Of a DNA stretch of 7,234 bases, positions 1 to 5,601 are shown in pieces; position 1 is the stretch's first letter; every line of letters starts with the position of its first letter. This DNA is from Dehalococcoidia bacterium (GTDB taxonomy: Bacteria > Chloroflexota > Dehalococcoidia > JACVQG01). Under the pieces are notes generated by a model. The model did not search any database. It had not been told where the DNA came from and saw nothing but the letters and a program-made list of their open reading frames with translations. The DNA is taken from NCBI GenBank assembly GCA_015661045.1, contig JACVQG010000061.1:1-7234 (forward strand), given 5' to 3'. The translations under genes and the position numbers were made by a program.

Positions 1-1
1 C

Positions 2-1783
2 GCCCATTGTCCCTTGTGTGAGACCGACCTCGGCATCGAGGGAAAAGAGCGGCTGGAAACCAAGTACCGGCAAGAAATTGAAGCCAAAACAGCGGCGCGG
101 GCCACCACACAGACGTCCCTTAAAAATACCCAAACGAGGTACCTTTCCCTGGTAAATGAACTAAAACAGGAAGAAGAGCAAATCAGCCGGGAAATGGCCA
201 GAGCACGTGCCCAATTAGCTTCCCTGGAAAAAGATGTGGATTCTGCACGGCAGGCTGAAGCAATGCTGGCTATTGAGCAGGGCAAACTTTCCCAGGTGCA
301 GATGCGCCTGTCCGCCAATGAATACGCCATGCCTGAGCAAGAATTAATGGGCAAATTGACAGTAGAGATTGAAACCGTGGGCTATGCCAAGTCAAAGCAT
401 CAAGCGGTGAGGGCGAGCCTGTCGGAACTGGGATCTTACGAAACCAGGAAACGCCATTTGAATGAGACGGAGATACGTATTCAGGCCGAACGCCAGTCTC
501 TATCCCAGATACTCGATTCTATAAAAGAGCTTCTGGGACAGCAACAGACCTTTGAACAAAGACAAGGGGAGTTAAAGGCAGAATTGGGATCAAAGTCAAA
601 GCGGTTGGGGGAGGTAAAGCGGGACTATTTATCGCTGGCACAAGCAGTCGATGATACTGAAAAGAGGTGGAATTCGGACAAGTCCAGGACAACCACACAA
701 CTGGCGATGACGGAGAAGGACATGAAACAGGCTGAAGAGGCCCGGGTAGCCTTGCCCGCAGAACGAGACAAACTGGCGGAAAAAGAGAAGTGTCTGGCTA
801 AGCACGAGTATGCTCAATCCGAGCAAAGAGACCTCGATGATACGATGGCTGAGATTAGGGCTCTGGGGTACGACCAGTCAAGTCATCAAGAGACAAAGAA
901 AAGACTCCTTAGCCTGGAAACATTTGAGACCAGGAAACGTCAACTGGACGAAGCCCAGGTGCGTATAGAGACGGAACGTTTATCTCTATCCAGGACCGTA
1001 GAGACTCTAGCGCAACAGGAAAACCAGATACGAGCACTGGAAGCCAGGGAAAGGTACCTGTCCGTTGAACTTTCTGTTCTACCAGAGGTGGTTTCAAAGC
1101 TGCGTGGAGCCGAGGAGTCATGCCGGGTGTTGCTTGTCCAGGAGCGGGGCTGCCGGGAGAGGATAGCCGTATCCCAGGAAGGCATCAACAGGTGTAAAGC
1201 CCTGGAACATGCAAAATCCGAAAAAGAAGTCCTCCGAGCTGAAGATGCCAGGCAAGAAGGCATCTTCAGGGAGCTAGCTGAAGCATTCGGTAAAAAAGGG
1301 GTACCTGCCCTCCTTATCGAAGCTGCTCTACCCGAACTCGAAATAGAGGCAAACAGGCTCCTTTCACGTATGACAGATAACCGGCTTAATATCAAGCTGG
1401 AAACTCAGCGCGACTCTAAAGTTAAAAAGGGGGACCCTATAGAAACGCTGGATATAAAAATCTCGGATGAACTGGGTACCCGGGACTACGAAATGTATAG
1501 CGGCGGCGAGGCTTTTCGCATAAACCTCGCACTTCGTATCGCTCTGTCTAAACTTCTGGCACGCCGGTCGGGCGCACCTCTACCCACTCTGGTAATTGAT
1601 GAAGGTTTTGGCACGCAGGACAGCAATGGCAGGGAAAAGCTTGTAGAGGCTATTAATTCTATACAGGGTGACTTTGAGAAGATACTGGTTATCACCCATA
1701 TAGAGGAACTGAAAGACCTCTTTCCAGTACGTATAGAGGTAACCAAGACCAGCGAAGGCTCAACCTTCAGGGTAGTAGAGTAA
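2..1783 (+). CDS. sbcC: SbcC/Rad50-type DNA repair ATPase, C-terminal half (5' end outside window)
   Basis: This is the C-terminal half of an SMC-like ATPase that, with the nuclease SbcD/Mre11, processes DNA ends and hairpins in the cytoplasm. The frame is open from the first bases and reads AHCPLCETDLG. The CPLC is the CxxC zinc hook that joins two coiled-coil arms, and it normally lies mid-protein, so the N-terminal Walker A lobe must lie upstream. The TTG at 14 is inside the hook and is not the start. Counting that TTG codon as residue 1, a long charged coiled coil follows to about residue 410, including two similar 63-residue blocks. Then come the ATPase lobe with signature YSGGE (about 495-499), Walker B TLVIDE with D-loop GTQD (525-536) and H-loop ITHIEE (560-565). 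The C-terminus is intact, with a TAA stop. The next gene starts 30 bases on and may be co-transcribed. The family call is firm; the SbcC name, as against another Rad50 homologue, is likely. Confidence 0.93.
   Translation, partial: AHCPLCETDLGIEGKERLETKYRQEIEAKTAARATTQTSLKNTQTRYLSLVNELKQEEEQISREMARARAQLASLEKDVDSARQAEAMLAIEQGKLSQVQMRLSANEYAMPEQELMGKLTVEIETVGYAKSKHQAVRASLSELGSYETRKRHLNETEIRIQAERQSLSQILDSIKELLGQQQTFEQRQGELKAELGSKSKRLGEVKRDYLSLAQAVDDTEKRWNSDKSRTTTQLAMTEKDMKQAEEARVALPAERDKLAEKEKCLAKHEYAQSEQRDLDDTMAEIRALGYDQSSHQETKKRLLSLETFETRKRQLDEAQVRIETERLSLSRTVETLAQQENQIRALEARERYLSVELSVLPEVVSKLRGAEESCRVLLVQERGCRERIAVSQEGINRCKALEHAKSEKEVLRAEDARQEGIFRELAEAFGKKGVPALLIEAALPELEIEANRLLSRMTDNRLNIKLETQRDSKVKKGDPIETLDIKISDELGTRDYEMYSGGEAFRINLALRIALSKLLARRSGAPLPTLVIDEGFGTQDSNGREKLVEAINSIQGDFEKILVITHIEELKDLFPVRIEVTKTSEGSTFRVVE
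8..19 (+). other. Zinc hook CPLC codons of SbcC/Rad50
   Basis: These four codons read Cys-Pro-Leu-Cys, in frame with the downstream ATPase lobe. In Rad50/SbcC proteins a CxxC at the apex of the coiled coil binds one zinc ion together with the same motif of a second molecule. Its position marks the midpoint of the full protein and shows that roughly half of the gene is missing from the window. Confidence 0.85.
317..505 (+). repeat. Coiled-coil repeat block 1 in SbcC
   Basis: This is a 63-codon block starting NEYA and ending QSLS. It aligns without gaps to the block at 803-991, with 28 of 63 residues identical by my hand alignment. Shared landmarks are EYA..EQ, a central GY....HQ and the ETRKR.L segment. 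It lies in the arm that returns from the zinc hook to the ATPase head, and the register offset is 162 residues. Confidence 0.7.
803..991 (+). repeat. Coiled-coil repeat block 2 in SbcC
   Basis: This is the second 63-codon block, starting HEYA and ending LSLS. It is collinear with the block at 317-505. The DNA is also recognisably related at the ETRKR codons (accaggaaacg in both copies), which suggests duplication within the gene rather than chance coiled-coil similarity. Confidence 0.7.
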
Positions 1784-1813
1784 CGACTTTGTTTAGTTAA
1801 ATGAGAGATTATT

Positions 1814-2512
1814 ATGAGAAGTAATTCACCAGATAAGGCTCACACCGAAAAAATAAGGTTTGGCCGTAGAGTCTTTATAGGGCTAATGGGGGCAGGGGCT
1901 CTTGCACTTCTTTTCGGGAGGCAAGCAGCATCGAGCCTTAGCCAGCGATTTTTTCATAAAACAAATCCGGAGGAAGAAGGTTTCTTCCGTTTCTACAATA
2001 TCAACGGCATTCCTGATATTAAATTGCCGGATTGGAGCCTGACGATGGATGGGTTGGTTGAAAAGCCAATAACGATTAATTTAGAGGAGTTGAAGGCTCT
2101 CCCTGGTCAATCCCAAAGGAAAAACTTCGTCTGCGTTACAGGTTGGGCCGTAAAAAATGTAGCCTGGAAAGGGATAAATCTAAAAACCGTTATTGACATG
2201 GTGCAACCAAATCCCCAGGCCAGGTTCATTACCTTCCATTCTGCTGAATTGCCCTATTTTGACAGCCTGTCCGTGTCACAGGCAGTAGAAAACGGAGTAA
2301 TGCTGGCTTACGAAATGAATGGGCAACCCCTATCACCGGAACAGGGATGGCCCCTGCGTCTGTTGGTACCACCGATGTATGGCTACAAGAGCGTAAAATG
2401 GCTGGTACGTATGGAATTTACCGAACAACCAGCGATTGGCTTTTGGGAAAAAGCAGGTTACCCCACTGATGCCTATCTGGGTTCTCCAATACCGTTTCTT
2501 CCCCCATTTTAA
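1814..2512 (+). CDS. Tat-exported sulfite-oxidase-fold molybdopterin oxidoreductase
   Basis: This is a 232-residue protein of the oxidoreductase molybdopterin-binding family (sulfite oxidase/MsrP fold). The N-terminus has a twin-arginine export signal: RFGRRVFIG (R18, R19) followed by a hydrophobic stretch to about residue 35, so the enzyme probably folds with its cofactor and acts outside the membrane. The cofactor-binding cysteine of the fold is most likely C107 in FVCVTGW, followed by VAWKG. The block RLLVPPMYGYKSVKW (182-196) is typical of this family. At 232 residues it consists of the Moco domain alone, without the C-terminal dimerisation domain of true sulfite oxidases, and it is shorter than E. 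coli MsrP. The start is ATG at 1814, preceded by a weak gagag; the ATG at 1801 runs into a stop after seven codons. The cytochrome b gene begins 3 bases after the stop and is its likely electron partner. The substrate cannot be told from the sequence. Confidence 0.88.
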   Translation: MRSNSPDKAHTEKIRFGRRVFIGLMGAGALALLFGRQAASSLSQRFFHKTNPEEEGFFRFYNINGIPDIKLPDWSLTMDGLVEKPITINLEELKALPGQSQRKNFVCVTGWAVKNVAWKGINLKTVIDMVQPNPQARFITFHSAELPYFDSLSVSQAVENGVMLAYEMNGQPLSPEQGWPLRLLVPPMYGYKSVKWLVRMEFTEQPAIGFWEKAGYPTDAYLGSPIPFLPPF

Positions 2513-2515
2513 GCT

Positions 2516-3169
2516 ATGTATACAAATATACCACGGTTTAATCGTACGCAACGCACTGTTCATTGGCTGCACTCGTTGAGTTTTCTTGTGCTACTTGGAA
2601 CCGGATTGTCACTTTATCTACCTTCGTTAGCTTCGATAGTAGGGAATCGCTTATTATTCCGACAGATTCATATAGAAGCAGCTATAATATTTATTTTCGG
2701 CCCAATTATTGTTGCCCGTCTGGGCAACTGGAGGTCTTTAAAAGAAGATATCAGGCAGACAGATCTGTGGGAAAAAACCGATTTCCAATGGCTGCGCCGC
2801 ATTGGACGCAAATCAAATCCAGTCCTGGGAATAGGACGTTTTAATGCAGGACAAAAGCTCAACAGTATTTTTACGTTAGTAGCCGGTCTGTTATTTCTCG
2901 CTACTGGAGTTATTATGTGGCAAAATCCGCGCTTTCCTCAATGGCTTGGGGAGAATGCTATCTTTCTACATGATGTTTTAACATGGTTAGTACTCGTTGC
3001 TTGGCTTGGCCATTTATATTTCTCTGCTTTTCACCCGGCTACAAGGGAGTCGTTAAGAGGAATGACTTTGGGCTGGGTAAAGGGAGATTGGGCCAATAAA
3101 CATCACAACACGTGGTACGCAGAGATGATATCCCGAAAGTCCACAACGAAGAAACAGAATGGGGAATAA
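2516..3169 (+). CDS. Di-heme cytochrome b, formate dehydrogenase gamma-like membrane subunit
   Basis: This is a 217-residue integral membrane cytochrome b of the FdnI/cytochrome b561-like superfamily, which passes electrons between a periplasmic enzyme and membrane quinone. It has four hydrophobic helices at about residues 20-40, 52-69, 115-135 and 150-172. Candidate heme ligands are H16 or H19 in VHWLH, H52 in RQIHIEA, H152 in FLHDVL and H166 in WLGHLYF. Family landmarks are RFNRTQR.VHWLH at the start, FNAGQKL (109-115) and the M.LGWV..DWA..HH..W segment (183-200). It follows the molybdoenzyme gene by 3 bases with no clear Shine-Dalgarno sequence, which suggests translational coupling and a dedicated partnership. 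The loop between helices 2 and 3 is long and charged. It is not the ferric-reductase-type MsrQ/YedZ that usually serves MsrP. The superfamily call is firm; the direction of electron flow is unknown. Confidence 0.88.
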   Translation: MYTNIPRFNRTQRTVHWLHSLSFLVLLGTGLSLYLPSLASIVGNRLLFRQIHIEAAIIFIFGPIIVARLGNWRSLKEDIRQTDLWEKTDFQWLRRIGRKSNPVLGIGRFNAGQKLNSIFTLVAGLLFLATGVIMWQNPRFPQWLGENAIFLHDVLTWLVLVAWLGHLYFSAFHPATRESLRGMTLGWVKGDWANKHHNTWYAEMISRKSTTKKQNGE

Positions 3170-3224
3170 TATTTTATACCACATCGAATTTGGTGAGATA
3201 TCAGTCACTTCTCAGGGGATAAAA
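3170..3224. other. Short convergent intergenic gap
   Basis: These 55 bases separate the converging cytochrome b and MFS genes, so transcripts from both sides should end near here. I see only a weak five-base inverted match (tgaga/tctca with an 11-base loop) and no GC-rich stem followed by a T run on either strand. No convincing intrinsic terminator is present. Confidence 0.5.
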
Positions 3225-4493
3225 TCATACCGGTTGTTGTCTTGCCCTTTTGGGGTCTTTTATAGCTAACATTAGATACACACCCACTATTAGTAAAGAG
3301 GCCGACAGAATGAAAACTATTGTGTAGCTCTGGACGTTATCAAATATAACACCTGCCAGAAAGGCGCCTGCGGCACCACCTACTGCATTCCCCAGCGTCA
3401 CCCAGCCGAAGATACCGCCTAAAGAAGTTACGCCAAACAGGTCCCCTGTAATGGCCGGAAACATAGGTATCCAGCTTCCATAGGAAAACCCCCAGAAAAC
3501 CGCAAAAACGTAGAACATCCAGGGTTCCGTGGCAACTGACAGCCAGAATAATGCCAGAGAGGCCAGGCTCAAAGAAATAGTCAAGGAAATCCGCCGCCCA
3601 ATCCGGTCGGAGATAAACCCCATTGATATTTTCCCTATAATATTTGTTACGCCCTGTACCGATAAAAAAGTGGCTGCTAAAGCCGGGGTTATCTCCCTGT
3701 CGGTTGCTGCCGCTATCAGGTGAACCACTATTACCTGCTGGGCAAAACTAGCCAGCGTATGGGCCCAAAAGACCTTCCAGAAAGCGCCCTGCTTCATGGC
3801 ATCAGCTACGGTGGTGCTCTTTGGCGCTGGTTTACTCTCTGTTTTTGTTTCTGATATGGGTTTCAGTTTTACACCGTCTGGAAGTAAGCCCATTTCCTGG
3901 GGACTGCGGCGTAGAAACTGTCCGGCAACTAATGTAAGGAAAGCCATCGTCAGACCGAGGATAAGGAATGCACTCCGCCAGTCAAGCTGATATGTAATAA
4001 ATGTCGCTATAGGGGGGCCGACAATTGTCCCGGCTCCAGCCCCAGCCTGTATCAAGGAAAGAGCTATACCACGGCGAGCTACAAACCAGCGAGCTGCCAT
4101 AGCTGCTACCGGAGTCCACATTAATCCGCTGCCAAGACCCATGAGAAGGCCCACACCAAGATATAATTGTAGGATATTGCAGGCTTTTGAGGCTAGAACA
4201 TATCCGGCGCTCAGAAAAACCGCGGACGATATCATCATCACTCTCGGACCATATTTGTCTGCCAGTACGCCGATAAATGGAGCAGCCAATCCGGCAACGA
4301 GGGTGCCTAAAGAGAAGGCGCCGGCTGTAATGCCCCGGCTCCATCCCATCTCGTTTAGCATCGGTTTGAAGAAGACCCCGGTGCTGTTGGACATGAACAC
4401 AAAGGAAAACAGGATAACAAAGGAGGCAATTACTATTATCCATCCGTAGAAAAGGCGGTTTGCGGATGGAATCTGGTTAGCGCGGTTTACCAT
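3225..4493 (-). CDS. Major facilitator superfamily transporter, oxalate/formate antiporter-like (OFA/MCT type)
   Basis: This is a 422-residue inner-membrane carrier with about 12 hydrophobic segments in two halves, split by a hydrophilic, lysine-rich loop at about residues 196-235. The MFS motif A appears in both halves: GVLADKYGPR (75-84) and GFISDRIGRR (292-301). The first-half segment RRGIALSLIQAGAGAGTIVGPP and the opening LFYGWIIV resemble oxalate:formate antiporters and monocarboxylate transporters, so a small carboxylate is a plausible substrate, but this is inference from family resemblance. The ATG lies inside the last codons of rnhA (7-base overlap, atggtaa), with no good Shine-Dalgarno sequence, so translation is probably coupled to rnhA. 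An MFS gene behind RNase HI has no obvious functional logic. Length and topology are complete, with no sign of disruption. Confidence 0.88.
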   Translation of the reverse strand: MVNRANQIPSANRLFYGWIIVIASFVILFSFVFMSNSTGVFFKPMLNEMGWSRGITAGAFSLGTLVAGLAAPFIGVLADKYGPRVMMISSAVFLSAGYVLASKACNILQLYLGVGLLMGLGSGLMWTPVAAMAARWFVARRGIALSLIQAGAGAGTIVGPPIATFITYQLDWRSAFLILGLTMAFLTLVAGQFLRRSPQEMGLLPDGVKLKPISETKTESKPAPKSTTVADAMKQGAFWKVFWAHTLASFAQQVIVVHLIAAATDREITPALAATFLSVQGVTNIIGKISMGFISDRIGRRISLTISLSLASLALFWLSVATEPWMFYVFAVFWGFSYGSWIPMFPAITGDLFGVTSLGGIFGWVTLGNAVGGAAGAFLAGVIFDNVQSYTIVFILSASLLIVGVYLMLAIKDPKRARQQPV

Positions 4494-4987
4494 AAAGCTG
4501 CTTTGCCAGGTTTAAAAAGGTTTTTCTTTTCATAGCCTTCATCAACGGTGAGGTTCCTTTGCTTGGCAGCTTCCACGGCCATGCGGTCGCACTGTTGATT
4601 TAAAGTATTGCCGCTATGACCCCTGACCCATATGAACTCTACCTGGTGATATTCACAGAGGCGCAATAATATCTCCCAGAGATCAGGATTCAAGGCTCGC
4701 TCTGTTTTAGTTCGCATCCAGCCTTTAGCTTGCCATTTCTTGGCCCAACCAAGAGAAATAGCATTAACCAGATATTGAGAATCGCTGACGAGTTCAACCT
4801 TACATTTTTCCTGCAAAACTTCGAGTGCCTTTATGGCGGCGATTATCTCCATGCGGTTATTGGTCGTCCTGCGGAAACCGCCGGATAGTTCTATGGGGCT
4901 ATTTGAAGATAATACCACTACCCCATAACCACCGGGGCCGGGATTACCGATACAGGCGCCATCTGTGTAGGCGATTACGGATTTCAA
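4487..4987 (-). CDS. rnhA: Ribonuclease HI
   Basis: Ribonuclease HI cuts the RNA strand of RNA-DNA hybrids in the cytoplasm (R-loops, primer remnants) using two metal ions. The 166-residue protein has the full catalytic set: D9 in YTDGACIGNPGPGGYG, E47 in NNRMEIIAAI, D69 in LVSDSQYL and D134 in QQCDRMA, with the mobile-loop histidine H124 in VRGHSGN. The Lys/Trp-rich handle (WAKKWQAKGW, 81-90) is present. The tail after residue 145 runs slightly longer than in E. coli RNase HI (155 residues). The start must be TTG at 4987: an in-frame TAG lies five codons upstream, no other start codon falls between, and the next Met is M46 beside a catalytic residue. The MFS gene starts within its last codons. 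Identification is firm. Confidence 0.96.
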   Translation of the reverse strand: MKSVIAYTDGACIGNPGPGGYGVVVLSSNSPIELSGGFRRTTNNRMEIIAAIKALEVLQEKCKVELVSDSQYLVNAISLGWAKKWQAKGWMRTKTERALNPDLWEILLRLCEYHQVEFIWVRGHSGNTLNQQCDRMAVEAAKQRNLTVDEGYEKKNLFKPGKAALW

Positions 4988-5006
4988 CGTTTCATCTTTC
5001 TAGTGG

Positions 5007-5021
5007 ACAATACGTATTGTA
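5007..5021 (-). promoter_or_regulatory. Palindrome overlapping a -10-like box upstream of rnhA
   Basis: Bases 5007-5020 form a perfect 14-base palindrome, acaatacgtattgt. Read on the minus strand, TACAAT (5021-5016) matches the bacterial -10 consensus at five of six bases and lies about 30 bases before the rnhA TTG. No convincing -35 hexamer sits 16-18 bases further up. The overlap suggests a repressor or activator site controlling rnhA and the transporter, but the function is inferred from sequence alone. Confidence 0.3.
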
Positions 5022-5134
5022 GGCAATCTAACGTTCTTTCTCGGAGCAAATGCTATTCAGTCACTTTTTGCCAATTCCCTTGAAGCGCAGCCTTAAGATT
5101 GCCAACCGATGAAGGGGTTCAGTAAAAGGGTCAA

Positions 5135-5596
5135 CTAGCGATCATCAATAATTTCTCGAATATTGGCCCCACAACGACCTAATCTAAGCGGAATAGCTTT
5201 TCCTTTGAAAAACACGGACTTCTTCCGTAGTAAAGTAAATTCGTTGCGATGAACGCTTCCACCATGTAGTACAACGGCAAAAAAGCTTTTACTCGACACT
5301 ACATTACCAGCGAGTTTAACAATAATATTGGCGCCATTTTGTAATTGCACCACAATATCATCAATATGTTCCAGGCGTCCCCCCTTTAACTCGAGTACGA
5401 TTCCTAACTGTCTGTAATCAACAGCGAATAACAAAAAGTCACATATTTTATCAACGAAATTATGTTTTTGTTTATAAAGATCGCAATCTACAATGATTAT
5501 TTGGCTCGAAAGCCTACCTATCCCGAAGTTACATTGTTCCTTGCGGCAACGACGTACTGTACATCCTTCAAATTGAGGAGGAAGTGTAACTTGCAT
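5135..5596 (-). CDS. Small protein with a putative PD-(D/E)XK nuclease-like core, partner of the upstream ATPase
   Basis: I do not recognise this 153-residue protein by name. It is soluble-looking, with no signal or membrane segment. The central part follows PD-(D/E)XK nuclease order: a hydrophobic strand IIIVDCD (33-39), KICDFLLF with D53, a strand ending GIVLELKGG with E69 and K71, then VVQLQNGA with Q84, which fits the D...ExK...Q pattern. The N-terminus has cysteines C12, C17 and C22 near basic residues, and the C-terminus has a further RCG (141-143); these could bind zinc. The ATG is 5 bases after the stop of the ATPase gene, with a weak aagag upstream, so the two are almost certainly one transcript and probably one complex. 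The nuclease fold is a motif reading, not a proven homology. An alternative is a non-enzymatic accessory or regulatory subunit. Confidence 0.75.
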   Translation of the reverse strand: MQVTLPPQFEGCTVRRCRKEQCNFGIGRLSSQIIIVDCDLYKQKHNFVDKICDFLLFAVDYRQLGIVLELKGGRLEHIDDIVVQLQNGANIIVKLAGNVVSSKSFFAVVLHGGSVHRNEFTLLRKKSVFFKGKAIPLRLGRCGANIREIIDDR

Positions 5597-5601
5597 AAAT
5601 T

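Noticed and set aside
14..16. TTG at 14 as start codon of the SbcC gene
   Set aside because: The frame is open upstream, and the TTG is the leucine of the CPLC zinc hook, which lies mid-protein in this family.
940..1395. 151-codon open frame antisense to sbcC
   Set aside because: It is serine/arginine-rich with low complexity, lies wholly opposite a strongly supported gene, and has no ribosome binding site or recognisable domain.
1814..3169. Calling the pair MsrP-MsrQ
   Set aside because: The membrane partner carries FdnI-type landmarks, not the ferric-reductase domain of MsrQ, and the molybdoprotein is much shorter than MsrP.
3170..3224. Bidirectional intrinsic terminator between cytochrome b and MFS genes
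   Set aside because: Only 4-5 base inverted matches are present, with no GC-rich stem and no T run.
3982..4443. 153-codon frame on the same strand inside the MFS gene, in another phase
   Set aside because: It overlaps the conserved membrane segments of the transporter, and its translation is a frame-shifted reading rich in Ser, Arg and Cys.
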